DNA of 64,000 nt from CAWAQA01 sp963784065. GTDB lineage: Bacteria > Acidobacteriota > Vicinamibacteria > Vicinamibacterales > UBA2999. The first letter of the stretch is position 1. Every line of letters begins with the position of its first letter. The DNA lies in the NCBI GenBank assembly GCA_963784065.1, contig CAWAQA010000003.1, positions 620,001-684,000 of the forward strand, read 5' to 3'. A program made the position numbers and the translations under genes. The notes beneath the pieces were generated by a model. It was given only the letters and a program-made list of their open reading frames with translations. It ran no database searches and was not told the origin of the DNA. Of the stretch, positions 1 to 10,400 are shown piece by piece.

Positions 1-1
1 C

Positions 2-289
2 ATCCGGCCGGGGGGAACGCTGTTCTTCGTCTGGCACAGCGACCTGACCGCCGTCCGTCTCGCCGGCGGCAGCCGGTTCGGGATCAATAACTACACGATC
101 GATCAGATCGAGGCGATGTTCCCCGGTTTCCGCACCACGTCCCATGCGGTCGACGGCATGGCGCGCCTCCCGCGCTGCTTCGGCCGGTTCGCCTATCACA
201 AGTACATCACCCGCCTGTGCTGCGCGGGAGTCTACCTGGCGGCATCCAGCTGGCATCGGGTCCGTATCATCGTGGCGGTGCACAAATGA
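2..289 (+). CDS. C-terminal end of a probable SAM-dependent methyltransferase (5' partial)
   Basis: The frame is open from base 2 to a TGA at 287-289, giving the last 95 residues of a protein that begins outside the window. Near the left edge it reads RPGGTLFFVWHSDLTAVR, which resembles the strand after motif IV of class I SAM methyltransferases, where a 'kPGG' turn is followed by hydrophobic residues. A short aromatic and basic tail follows. The stop overlaps the next start as ATGA, so it is translationally coupled to the glycosyltransferase downstream; a role in modifying a glycan or lipid-linked sugar is inferred from that. The SAM-binding motifs are outside the window, so the family is a guess from the tail, while the reading frame itself is secure. 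Confidence 0.55.
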   Translation: MRPGGTLFFVWHSDLTAVRLAGGSRFGINNYTIDQIEAMFPGFRTTSHAVDGMARLPRCFGRFAYHKYITRLCCAGVYLAASSWHRVRIIVAVHK

Positions 290-1228
290 AAGTGACTGTG
301 ATCATCCCCGCGTTCAACGCGGAGCGGTACATCCGGGAGACGCTCGAGAGCGTCATGGCGCAAACCTACCGCGACGTCGAAGTGGTCGTGGTTGACGACG
401 GGTCGCGGGACCGGACGGCGGAGATCGTGCGCTCGTTCGGCGACCGCGTCGGGTACCTGTACCAGGACAACAGCGGCGGCTGCGGGAAGCCCCGCAACGA
501 GGGCATGAAGGCCGCGTCCGGGGACGTGTTCGTGTTCCTGGACTCGGACGACCTCATGGTTCCGGGCCGGATTGCGAGGGAGGTCGACGTGCTCCGGCGC
601 CATCCCGGTGTCGGGATGGTGTTTTCGAACTACCAGGACTTCGAGGGCGATCGGATCTACGAGGGCGGGCATTTCGAGAGTTGCCCGATCCTCAGCGGCC
701 GCCTCGGCACGCTGCCGCCCGGCGCGAGGCAGACGATTCTGCTGCCGTCGGAGAGCACGGAGCTCCTGCTGACCGAGAATTTCGGCTCCTCGTCGCCGAT
801 GGTCCGCCGGGACGCGGTCGAATGCGTGGGCCCGTTCGACGAGACGCTGCGGGCGAGCGAGGACTTCGAGTTCCAGTATCGGGTCGCGTCGCACTACTGC
901 ATCGCCCTGATCCCGCAGGTCGGCTGGCACAAGCGGCTGCACCAGGGCGAGCATGAGCTCACAGACGCCGAACATCCTGCATCACAAGATCCTGACGCGG
1001 ACGAGGCTCCTGGCGGTCGAGCGGGTGCCGCGGCGACGGCGCAAGCTGAAACAGCGGCTGGCGATTCTCTACCGCGAGCTCGCGTATCACCTGACCGGCC
1101 GCAACAACGCGCTGGCGTTGAAGCATGCGCTGACCAGCCTGAAGTTCGAGGCGCAGCCCCACCCGAAGCTGTTCGCCCGAATCGTCCTCGACGTCCTCGG
1201 CCGCGACACCAACGGAGCGGTGGGATGA
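286..1228 (+). CDS. Family 2 glycosyltransferase (one frameshift)
   Basis: This is a GT-A glycosyltransferase that would move a nucleotide-activated sugar onto a growing cell-surface glycan in the cytoplasm. The start ATG at 286 overlaps the preceding stop (ATGA). The N-terminus VIIPAFNAERYI is the GT2 opening strand. VVVDDGSRDRT gives the nucleotide-binding Asp, FLDSDD the metal-binding DXD and ASEDFEFQYR the acidic catalytic region. The frame breaks near 950-955, and the protein resumes in another frame with a helical basic tail ending at 1228. About 310 residues is normal for the family. The sugar specificity cannot be read from sequence. I regard the break as a likely sequencing indel because the tail stays protein-like. 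Confidence 0.85.
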
Positions 1229-1237
1229 GGGGGCAAA

Positions 1238-1413
1238 GAGTGGAACAAGTGGAAAAGTGGAAGAAGTGGAAGAAGTTAGGTAGTTAACTATTTAAGTAGG
1301 GGCGGGTCCTCCGGACCCGCCGGATAAGTTCGTAGAGGCCGACCTTCAGGTCGGCCTGGCCGGCTTCGCCGAAACCCCAATCTGAAATTGTCTCTGTGTC
1401 TCTGTGGTTCGTG
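1238..1413 (+). repeat. Short microsatellite followed by a hairpin-repeat element
   Basis: Bases 1238-1278 hold imperfect tandem copies of an AAGTGGAA-type unit. They are followed by a hairpin GGCGGGTCC/GGACCCGCC (1301-1321), a second hairpin GGCCGACCT/AGGTCGGCC (1338-1357) and the phrase TCTCTGTGTCTCTGTGG at about 1391-1407. The same three-part order recurs at 27.0-27.5 kb, and parts recur at 31.5, 37.3 and 59.3 kb, so this is a dispersed intergenic repeat family. It lies between two convergent genes, where the hairpins could also act as transcription stops, although there is no T-tract. Confidence 0.75.
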
Positions 1414-1423
1414 AGGCGAGGAA

Positions 1424-2342
1424 TCACGAGTGCCCGAGCCGGTGCCAGCACCACCGGAACGGTGCCCAGACAGAACCGGGCAGCGCGGCGGCGACGTAGC
1501 GGACGGCGCCGAGCGCGTCGATGCACGCGCCCGCCTCGCGAAAGAGCGCGCGCGCCTGCGTCAGCTCGCCCCGCTCATACGCCACGTGCCCCAGGCCGGC
1601 GAGCACGCCCTTGCGATGGCGTACCGCCGCCCGGCGGTGCCGGGGAGCAAGGCCGCGGGCCAGCACCCGGTCGGTCACCGCCAGCCGCCCGCCGAGCACG
1701 AGCTCGAGGCAGCGCGTGGTGTTCTGGTCATGCACCCGGTAGTCGGTCAGCGCCTCGTCGAGATAGCCAATCCGCGTCCGCGCCGCCAGCCGCAGCCACA
1801 GGTCCCAGTCCTCGCCGGCGAACAGGTCCACGGGAAACCGGTCGGCGGCAAGCGTCTCGCGCCGCACGAGCACCGTGGAGGTCGGTGATCGTGTTGTGCG
1901 CCAGCAGGTCGCCGAGGCACTCCCCCTGGGCGATGCGCCAGGGAATGGCGCCGCCGGGACAATCGATGTCATCGCCCCCACCATCGATGTGGCGAACGGC
2001 CGTGTGGACGACGCCGCAGTCGGGATGCGCCTCGAGGAAGGCCAGCTGCCGCGCGACCTTCTCCGGGTGCCACCGGTCGTCGCCATCGAGAAACGCGATG
2101 GCGCCGCCGTCTGCGACCTCGATCGCCGCGTTCCGCGCCGCCGCGGGCCCGCTCTTCGCGGGCTGACGCATGACCGTGACGCGTGCGCCAAAGGCTTCGG
2201 CAATCTCCGCCGTCTTGTCGGTCGAACCGTTGTCCACCACGATGGCCACCGTGTCGGCGTGGGTCTGGCGGAGCACGGACTCCAACGCCTCGGCGATGAA
2301 CCGCGCCGCGTTGTAGCAGGGAATGATTACGCTGACACGCAT
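1424..2342 (-). CDS. Family 2 glycosyltransferase (one frameshift)
   Basis: This is the last gene of a coupled five-gene minus-strand operon and encodes a GT-A glycosyltransferase of about 305 residues. The start ATG at 2342 opens with VSVIIPCYNAARFI. VDNGSTDKT and the DXD-like FLDGDD follow, and AGEDWDLWLRL supplies the acidic ED motif near the catalytic site. The frame shifts near 1878, where one extra C separates the TITD segment from VLVRRETL. The C-terminal 90 residues are Ala/Arg-rich and helical. The ATG lies inside the end of the upstream glycosyltransferase, so the two are probably co-translated. It would add a sugar to the same surface glycan. Donor and acceptor are unknown. Confidence 0.85.
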
Positions 2343-3987
2343 GACGTCACCCGGGGCGAGGCTGCGCCGCGGCGCGCGATGGTCCGGCGCAGTGCAGGCC
2401 AGAAGGGCGGCCGCCACGACGCCCGCGACGCGAGCCATGCGGGCAGGAACAGGTCGAGCGAGAACGAGCGGTTCACCCCGAGCATGCGCCGGAGCACCGC
2501 GGCGCGCCGTGCCCAGGGCAGCGCGCCGCACGTGCTGATCGATCAGCCCGCCGACCGTGTCCTCATCAACTCCGTATAGACGCGAGACGAGGACGTCCAC
2601 TTCGTCCGGCACGCAGTCGTCAGGCGCCTTCGAATCGGCGCGGGCCTCGGCTGCCGCCGCAATCGTGTAGAGGTCAGCCAGCTGCGCCTTCCACTGCGTG
2701 CCCCGATGATGCGAATCGATCGCCCGTCGCGCCCTGTCTCCCAGCTCGCGGCGGAACTCCGGATCGTCTACGAGGCGGGAGACGGTATACGCATACGCCT
2801 CGAGGTCGCGGTTCCGGCAGATGGAGGCGTCGAGGCCCGGCGCACCAGGGGACAGCACTTCCGCATCGCCCTTGTGGGGACAGGTACGCGACGAGCGGCA
2901 GTCCGTAGCTTCCGGCCTCGAGCAGCGCGGTCGGCGACGTGAACGGGAACGAATCGAGGTAGACGTCAGCCGCTTCGAACAGTAACGGCGTGTCGAGCCG
3001 TCGGCCGAGCGCCCTGCACGCGCCCCCCGGTCGCCTCCGACGCCCGGGCCCACTCCCCTTCCGGCTGCGGGCCGACGACGAGCAGCACCGCGTCGTCGAA
3101 CTGCTGCAGCACCGGCAGGAGCGTCTCGAGGAATCCCGGTCCGGAGATGGGCGTGTACTTGAACCCTGTGCCGACCGAGAGCAGGACGACCGTATCCGGC
3201 GCCAATCCGAGTTGTACTTGGCCTCGGCACGCCACCGCGTGCGCTCAACGGGCGGCAGCGGAATCGGCAGCGTGGCGAGCCGCTCGGGGTCGATGCCCCG
3301 GCGGTGGACCGACAGCGGCACGCTCGAGTCGCGGAGCTGCACCACCATGTTGCTGGCGTTCACGCCAAGCCAGAACGTGTGATCGGAGTGGTTGAGGAAC
3401 AGCACCGGCGCCGACACCGCGCCGTCGGCAAACGCAAGCGACGGGATGACGTCATCCGGATAGATGTGCAGCGCCACCACGTCGGCGTGCTGCGCCAACG
3501 ACCGCAGGCGGCCGGCTCGGACCATCGGATCGGTCGTGTCGGCGTCGAGGCAATGCACGTGGCCGCCCGTGCGCGAGGTTGCGGTCAGGAAGACCTCGGG
3601 CACCGGATCGCGTTCCTGCGTGGTCACGGCCACGGAATGCTGGCGTTCCGCGTCCACGTGCATCCAGCGGCACGAGAAACGCGAGTCGCCGCCCATCGGC
3701 CGCGCCTTCGTGAGCACGTGCAGCACCCGCCGCGGCGGCGTGCGCCGGCCGCGTACAAGAGCCACCGGCTCCGCCGACACGGCCTTGGAGCCGATTTCGG
3801 TGAGGAGACGTTCGAGGCGCGGGCTGGCAAACAACCCGGCGTGGTTCCGCCACGCGCAGGCCGCGGCGACCTGCGCGCACGCGGCGGCCGAGCGATAGTC
3901 GGCCGCCCGCCCGAAGGACTCCGCGATATCGACCAGCGCCTCGAAGCGAGTGAAGTTGCTCCGAATCGATGACTCCCCGGGTATCAC
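2327..3987 (-). CDS. GT-B-like glycosyltransferase (several frameshifts)
   Basis: This protein of roughly 550 residues starts at a GTG (3987) that overlaps the aminotransferase stop as GTGA. After a helical N-terminal region it reads RRVLHVLTKARPMGGDS, a typical first strand and Gly-rich loop of GT-B enzymes. A central region contains LLSVGTGFKYTPISG, and a donor-site half has EAADVYLDSFPFTSPTALLE followed by SYGLPLV. That last stretch resembles the nucleotide-sugar pocket of GT4 and GT41 (SPINDLY/OGT) enzymes. The frame breaks at least four times (near 3240, 3010, 2870 and 2500). The stop at 2327 is reached in the frame that gives LRRMLGVNRSFSLDLFLPA. The fold is fairly clear, the exact family and sugar are not. 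Confidence 0.7.
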
Positions 3988-5185
3988 CCATGCTCCCCTC
4001 GAGCTCGATACGTCGGGAAATGGACTCCCACCCGGGAACGGCCTGCCACCCCGCGGCCACCTCGCGGACGGCGCCGATCACGTGCTCCACGTCCTCGTCG
4101 CTCATCGACGGGATAGAGCGGCAGGGTGATGGTCCGGTCGCCGATCAGCTCGGCGACGGGGAACGACCCGCGCGGACGAAACCGAACCGGGCCACGTAAT
4201 AGGTCAGCAGGTGCATGGCGCGGTAGTTGACCGCGACGCCAACCCCGCGCTCCTGCAGGCCGCGCAACGCCTCGTCACGCAATTCGGGCGGCGCCCAGAT
4301 CGTGAACAGGTGCCGTGCGCTGCGCGCGCCGGGCGGGACCCGGGGAAAGTCGAGGCCGGGAATCGTCGGCGAACGCCTTTTCGTACGCCGCTGGCGATCG
4401 CCTCGCGGCGCGCCAGCTGCGCGTCGACGCGCGGCAGCTGTCCGAGCAGCAGCGCCGCCTGGATGTCCGAGAGGTTGGCCTTGTATCCGAGCTCCAGCAT
4501 GTCCCAGTGCTGGTAGCGATCGGTGTTGTAACGGCTGGCGGCTTCCTTGGACAGGCCGTGGGAGCGCAGCCGCCGCACGGCTCTCCGCCACGCCGCGTCT
4601 TGCGTGGCCACCGCCCCGCCCTCGCCGCACGTCAGGTTCTTCGTGGCGTAGAAGCTGAAGCACGCGGCCTGCGCCGAGCTGGCCCGGGCGGACGCCGTCA
4701 CGCTCCGCTTCGGCCGCATGGGCGGCGTCCTCGATGATGAGCAGTCCGCGCCGGCGGCAGATCGCGAGAGCGCCCGCATGTCCACCATCAGTCCGTAGAG
4801 GTGCACCGGGATGACGGCGCGCGTGCGGCTCGTGATCGCCTGCTCGACGCGGCGACACGTCGAGGTTGCCCGTCTCGGGCTCGACGTCCACGAACACCGG
4901 CGTGGCGCCGGTGTGCAGGATGGCGTTGGCCGTGGCGACGAACGTCAGCGGCGTCGTGATGACCTCGTCGCCCGGGCCGACGCCGAGCGCCTTCAGCGCC
5001 AGGAAGAGCGCGCTGGTGCAGCTCGAGAGCGACACGGCGTTGTGCACGCCAAGGTGCTCGGCAAACGCGCGCTCGAACGCCGCGGAACGCGGACCGGTCG
5101 TCAGAAAGACGCTGCGCAGCACGTCGGCCGCGGCAGCGATGTCGGATTCGGTCAGTGAATGGCGATAGAACTCGACACGGCGCAT
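3984..5185 (-). CDS. DegT/DnrJ/EryC1/StrS-family PLP aminotransferase (frameshifted)
   Basis: This enzyme transfers an amino group, usually from glutamate, to a keto group of a nucleotide-linked sugar. The start ATG at 5185 overlaps the epimerase stop (ATGA). The N-terminal part has the cofactor-phosphate region SLSSCTSALFLALKALG and then EVITTPLTFVATANAI, both family hallmarks. The aspartate in LLIIEDAAHA pairs with the PLP ring, and the lysine in FYATKNLTCGEGG forms the Schiff base. The C-terminal part, with NYRAMHLLTYY and LPLYPSMSDEDVEHVI, matches the family end. At least four indels break the frame. The length of about 390 residues is normal. With the neighbouring epimerase and acetyltransferase it should make a 3- or 4-acetamido-deoxy sugar; the position of the amine cannot be deduced. 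Confidence 0.85.
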
Positions 5186-6278
5186 CAGAATATCCTGCCC
5201 TTGTAGGAAATTTCCTGGAGCACACGCTCCGCCTCCAGGAGGTACTGGTAGTAGTGGACCGTCTTCGTGCGGATGGATTCCTCCACCTTGCCGCGCTCGA
5301 GCGCCTGCTTCACCTCGACGATGCCCTCGTACGGGCTCTTCTCGGCCTTGAAGCCCAGCTCCTGCTCGATGCGATCGAAGCTCACGTTGTAACTGCGCTT
5401 GTCCGGGTCGTCGGGCACGATTTCCAGGTCGGTGTGCGGCACGACGTCGCGGACCATCTGCGCGATCTGATAGATCTGGAAGTTCTGGTCGTTGGAGCCG
5501 ACGTTGAACGCCTGGCCGCCGACCTTCTCGCGCGCGGCGTCCATCGCCAGCAGGAACGCGCGGCCGACGTCGTGGACGTGCACGAGCGGCCGCCACTGCG
5601 CGCCGCCGCCGAGCACGAACAGCTTCCGGTTCTTGTAGGCGCTCAGCGTCATCAGGTTGATGACGAGGTCGAACCGCATCCGATACGACAGGCCGTAGAC
5701 GGTGGCGTTGCGCAGCAGGACGACCGTGAAGTCGTCGTCGTGCATCTTCAGGAGCTCGTCTTCGGCGGCGATCTTCGTCTTGGCGTAGAGCGACACCGGC
5801 GCCTTCGGAGAACTCTCGACCAGGCGGTGGCCGTTGCCGTTGCCATTGGCCGTTGCCGTGCCCGTGGCCATTGCCATTGCCGTTAGGCGTGTTCGCCGCC
5901 GTTGTGCCCGTAGACGCTGCACGACGACGAGTAGATGTACCGGGACACGCCCGCCGCCTTCGCCAGCTGCGCCGATGTGCACCGCGCCGCCGAAGTTGAT
6001 GTCCTCGGTGATGCCGCGGCGCCAGATCGGCCGACGGATCGTTCGAGATGCCGGCGAGGTCCATCACCACGTCCACGCCGTCGAACACCTCGGCGGCCGG
6101 CGTAGCGGATGTCGTCCTTCACGATCGTGAGCGCTTCACGCTTCTCCAGCGGCGCGAGCAGGTGGCGGCCGAAGAACATCCGATCGAGCACCTTCACGCG
6201 ATGGCCGGCGTCGAGCAGCTGCTCCGTGACGACCGATCCGATGTAGCCCGCTCCGCCTGTGACCAGAACCGTTTTCAT
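5185..6278 (-). CDS. NAD-dependent nucleotide-sugar epimerase/dehydratase with an Asn-Gly-rich insert
   Basis: This is an extended short-chain dehydrogenase acting on nucleotide sugars in the cytoplasm. It begins at ATG 6278, overlapping the acetyltransferase stop, with VLVTGGAGYIGS, the GxxGxxG NAD site. SSSCSVYGHNGG supplies the catalytic Ser region and SLYAKTKIAAE the YxxxK pair. C-terminal substrate-binding motifs include LRNATVYGLSYRMRFD, WRPLVHVHDVG and AFNVGS. Between the Ser region and the Tyr motif lies a run of Asn-Gly and His-Gly dipeptides coded by a microsatellite (5822-5885), which also carries a frame break. The last 60 residues are charged and helical. The family assignment is firm. 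Whether it epimerises, dehydrates or reduces its sugar is not. Confidence 0.85.
5822..5886 (-). repeat. Hexanucleotide microsatellite coding for (Asn/His-Gly)n
   Basis: About 60 bases consist of degenerate six-base units such as CCGTTG and CCATTG (plus strand). On the coding strand they give alternating Asn-Gly and His-Gly dipeptides inside the epimerase gene. Replication slippage at such a tract would change repeat number, and the reading frame does change within it. The tract lies in a surface loop region between two catalytic motifs. Confidence 0.8.
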
Positions 6279-7234
6279 ACAGACCCCGAATGCGGCGGCC
6301 TGATGGCCGCGCGGAAAGTAAGATCGGACGAGTGCAAGGTGAAGCCGGCGCGCTCGTACAGCGTGGCGGCGCCGATGTTGGTGGCCTGCGTGCGCACGGT
6401 GACCAGGCTGGTGCGCGTGCCGAACCACCAGAGCGCGTGTTCCATGACGCGCGACGCCACGCGGCGTCCGCGGAACGCCGGCATCGTGCCGACCAGCTCG
6501 ATTTCGCCGATTCCCGTGCGCCCGTCGACGTTGCACGTGACGTAGCCCGCCGCCTGGCCCTCCATCGTCCCGACGAAGAACGCCTGCGCGCGCCCGCGAT
6601 GCAGGTTCGGTCAGCCATCGCGCCCTGAGCTCGCGCACGCGGTCGGGCGGCGTAGGCGGGATCGGCCTCATAACGGCTGGCCCACGGCTCGAGCACCATC
6701 TCGCGCGCGATCGCCTCGATGTCGGCGTCGGTCGAGAGCGCAGACGTGCAGGTCGCTCGTGGCTCGCGGCGTGACGGACGCCGGGCCCGACGCGCTGCGC
6801 GAACGTCACGCCGACGTCCATCAACTCGAACCCGGCGCCTTCCAGCGCCCAGATCTCCGCGAGGTTCGACACCGCCGTCCGGCGCAGCACCTGGTCGTAG
6901 CCGGCCAGGCGGGCCCGGGACAGCGCCGCCTCGAAGAGACGCCGGGTACTCGCCGGCGGAGGCGGCGCGCGCTCCGGGAATGCGGCCGATCTCGAGGCTG
7001 GAACAACTCGGAGTCGAACGCCTCGCGCGCGAACGCGATCCCCGCGGAGTCGTGCCCGGCGATCAGCGCGAACGCCAGTCGTCCAGGATCGAGATCGGGA
7101 AACAGCGCGGCAATCTCCTGACGGCGTGCATCGCGGATCTCGCCGCCTGCATCGGAGGCAGGCGCCGGGATCGCGTGACGGGTTGAAAGGATGTCGAACT
7201 CCACGGCAGGGGCATCGAGCAAATGGCTCGCCAC
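6275..7234 (-). CDS. WecD/RffC-like GNAT N-acetyltransferase (frameshifted)
   Basis: This is the first gene of the minus-strand amino-sugar operon. The C-terminal half is a GNAT acetyl-CoA domain: IGEIELVGTMPAFRGRRVAS is the pyrophosphate-loop region, and VRTQATNIGAATLYERAGF matches the substrate side. Upstream, REAFDSELF followed by SLEIGRIPGA resembles the 'WDSxFFG' start of WecD, the enzyme that acetylates dTDP-4-amino-4,6-dideoxygalactose. Next comes LAEIWALEGAGFELMDVGV, also WecD-like. About 70 residues precede the WecD-like start, so the GTG at 7234 may be too far upstream. At least three indels break the frame. The role, acetylating the amine installed by the aminotransferase, is inferred from family and context. 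Confidence 0.75.
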
Positions 7235-7332
7235 TCCTCAGCCGTGCTCGAAGAGCGCAGGAATGCAGGGGCGGACGACGCGGATTGCCCGCGCGCGCCG
7301 GCCGACGCGATGGTCGGCGTCTTCCTCCCGGC

Positions 7333-7344
7333 AGACTAAAGTCT
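7333..7344. repeat. Short intergenic palindrome AGACTAAAGTCT
   Basis: A 12-base near-palindrome sits in the 213-base gap between the divergent acetyltransferase gene and the giant gene at 7448. A very similar GACTAAAGTC core occurs at 25827-25836, also between divergent genes. It looks like a small dispersed hairpin. No promoter was recognised here. Confidence 0.4.
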
Positions 7345-7447
7345 GGGCCCGCGAAAGGGTGGGCGACTGCTTGCCATCGTCGAACGGCGCCACGCGCGTT
7401 TGCACACAGATTTCGTATGGCGACCGGTTTGCTATCTCGTGTGTTTC

Positions 7448-10400
7448 ATGTCCCCATCCTCTCGCTCGTCGTCCGTCCGGCGGATTGCCCTGCTCTTCGT
7501 CGTCATCGCCGCCGTCTTCGTCAGCGGGCGCACGCTGCGCTCGCAGGGCGGAGGCAGTCCGTGCGGCCCGAACATCAACGCGATCGTGTGCGAGAACCTG
7601 AAGCCAGGCGATCCCGCGAGCGTGTGGGACGTGTCGGGAGCCGGCGATGTCAGCATCCAGGGCTTCACGACGGACATCAGCGTGGACCAGGGCGGCGTGG
7701 TGCAGTTCAAGGTGAAGACCGACGCCACCAGCTACAGCCTCGACATCTACCGCATGGGGTACTACGGCGGCATGGGCGCGCGGAAGGTCGCGACGGTACA
7801 GCCCGTCGGCGGCCCTGCCGCAGACACAGCCCGCCTGCCTCACGCAGCCGGCGACCGGGTTGATCGATTGCGGCAACTGGGCGCTCTCCGCGTCGTGGGC
7901 CGTCCCCTCGAGCGCCGTGTCCGGCATCTACTTCGCCAGGGCCGTCCGCACCGACAACGGCGGCGCCAGCCACATCTTCTTCGTGGTGCGTGACGACGAC
8001 AGCCAGTCGGATCTGCTGTTCCAGACGTCGGACACCACGTGGCAGGCCTACAACGCTTACGGCGGCAACAGCCTCTACGTCGGGGCGCCGGCGGGGCGCG
8101 CCTACAAGGTGAGCTACAACCGGCCGATGATGGCCCGGTCGGATCCGAACGGCGGCCAACAGAGCTTCGTGTTCAACGCCGAGTACCCGATGGTCCGGTG
8201 GCTCGAAGCGAACGGCTACAACGTCAGCTACAGCAGCGGCGTGGATACCGATCGCCGCGGCGCCGAACTGCTCGAGCACCAGGTGTTCCTGTCGGTCGGT
8301 CATGACGAGTACTGGTCCGCCGCGCAGCGCACCAATGTCGAGAACGCACGCGGCGCCGGCGTGAACCTGGCGTTCTTCAGCGGCAACGAGGTCTTCTGGA
8401 AGACGCGGTGGGAGGCGAGCATCGACGGCGCCGCCACGCCCGCACCGCACGCTCGTGTCCTACAAGGAAACGCAGGCCAACGCGAAGATCGACCCCACCG
8501 CGGCCTGGACCGGAACGTGGCGGGACCCGCGCTTCAGCCCGCCTGCCGACGGCGGCCGGCCGGAGAACGCGCTGACCGGTCAGCTCTTCATGGTCAACGG
8601 GCAGCGAAACGACCCGATGACGGTGCCGGCGGCGTTCGCGGGCATGCGCTTCTGGCGCAACACCAGCGTGGCCGCGCTCACCGGCAGCCAGGTGGCGACC
8701 TTCGGCGCCGGCATCCTCGGTTACGAGTGGGACGAAGACGTGGAGAACGGCTTCCGGCCCGCGGGCCTGCAGCGCCTGTCATCCACGACCCTCGACGTCA
8801 CTCCCCTCTATCTTCTCGACTACGGTTCCACCTACGGCGCTGGCACCGCCACGCACAACATGACGTTGTACAAAGCCGCGAGCGGCGCGCTGGTGTTCGG
8901 CGCCGGAACGGTGCAGTACTCCTGGGGCCTCGACAACAATCACGATCGCGTCGGACCGCCGGCTGATGTCCGGCTGCAGCAGGCGACGGTGAACCTGTTC
9001 GCCGACATGAACGTGCAGCCCGGGTCGATGCAGGCAGGACTCGTCTCCGCCATCGCCCTCACTCGATGTCACGCCGCCGACGTCGAGCATCACGTTCCCG
9101 GCCGAGGGCGCGACCGTGCAGGGCGGCACCGCGGTCACCGTCACCGGCACGGCCAGCCGACGCCGGCGGCGGCGTCGTGACCGGTGTCGAGGTCTCAACC
9201 GATGACGGTGCGACCTGGAACCGCGCCACGGGCGGCGCGTCCTGGAGCTACGTGTGGACGCCGGGCGGCCCCGGTTCCTCGCCCGGGACGACCACGCTGC
9301 GGACGCGCGCGGTGGATGACAGCTTCAACATCGAAACGCCGGGCGCTGGCCGCACCGTCAACATCCTGCCGATCGGCGGACTCGTCGCCGCATACGGCAT
9401 GAACGAAGCCTCGGGCGCCTCCGCGCTCGACATCTCCGGCAACGGCCGCACCGGTGCGATCGCGGGCGCCACGTGGGCCGGGAGCGGCCGCTTCGGCGGC
9501 GCGCTCTCCTTCGACGGCGCCGACGACTGGGTCACGGTTGCCGATGCCGCCGCGCTCGATCTCACGACGGGAATGACGGTCGAGGCCTGGGTCAACCCCA
9601 CCACCCTCAGCGGCTGGAGAAGCGTCCTCGTCAAGGAGGCCGCGCTGCCGGCCGGCCTCGCCTACAGCCTCTACGCCCACGACAACATCCCGCGGCCGGC
9701 GACGACGATCTACGTGAACGGAGACCGTTCCGCCGCCGGGACGCAGCCGATTCCGGTCGGACGCATGGACGCACCTGGCCGGCACCTACGACGGCGCGCG
9801 GCTGCGTCTCTACGTCAACGGCGTCGAGGTCTCGAACCAGGCGGTCAGCGGCAGCATGGCCAACGCCTCCGGTCCGCTGCGCATCGGCGGCAACGCCATC
9901 TGGGGCGAGCACTTCGCCGGGCTCATCGACGAGGTGCGCGTGTACAGCCGCGCGCTCGCCCGTTCGGAAATCCAGGGTGACATGGTGACGCCGGTCGGCG
10001 GCGCCCCGATTCCCGACACGACGCCGCCAACGGCAGCGATGACGGCACCGGCGGCCGGCGCGGTCCTCACCGGCACGGTCACGCTCACAGCCACCGCCGC
10101 CGACAACATCGGCGTCACCGGCGTGCAGTTCCTCCTCGACGGCGCGCCGGTCGGCACCGAGGATCTCACCGCGCCGTACTCGATTACGTGGGACAGCCGC
10201 ACGGTCGGCGACGGCTCGCATGCCTTGTCCGCCCGCGCGCGGGACGCGGCCGGCAACACCGGCGTCTCATCGCCGGTCAGCGTGACGACCTTCAATACAA
10301 CGGACACGACGCCGCCGACGGTCGCCGTCACCGCGCCCCCGGCCGGATCGACGGTCTCCGGCGTGACGACCGTCTCCGCCACCGCCTCCGACAACATCGG

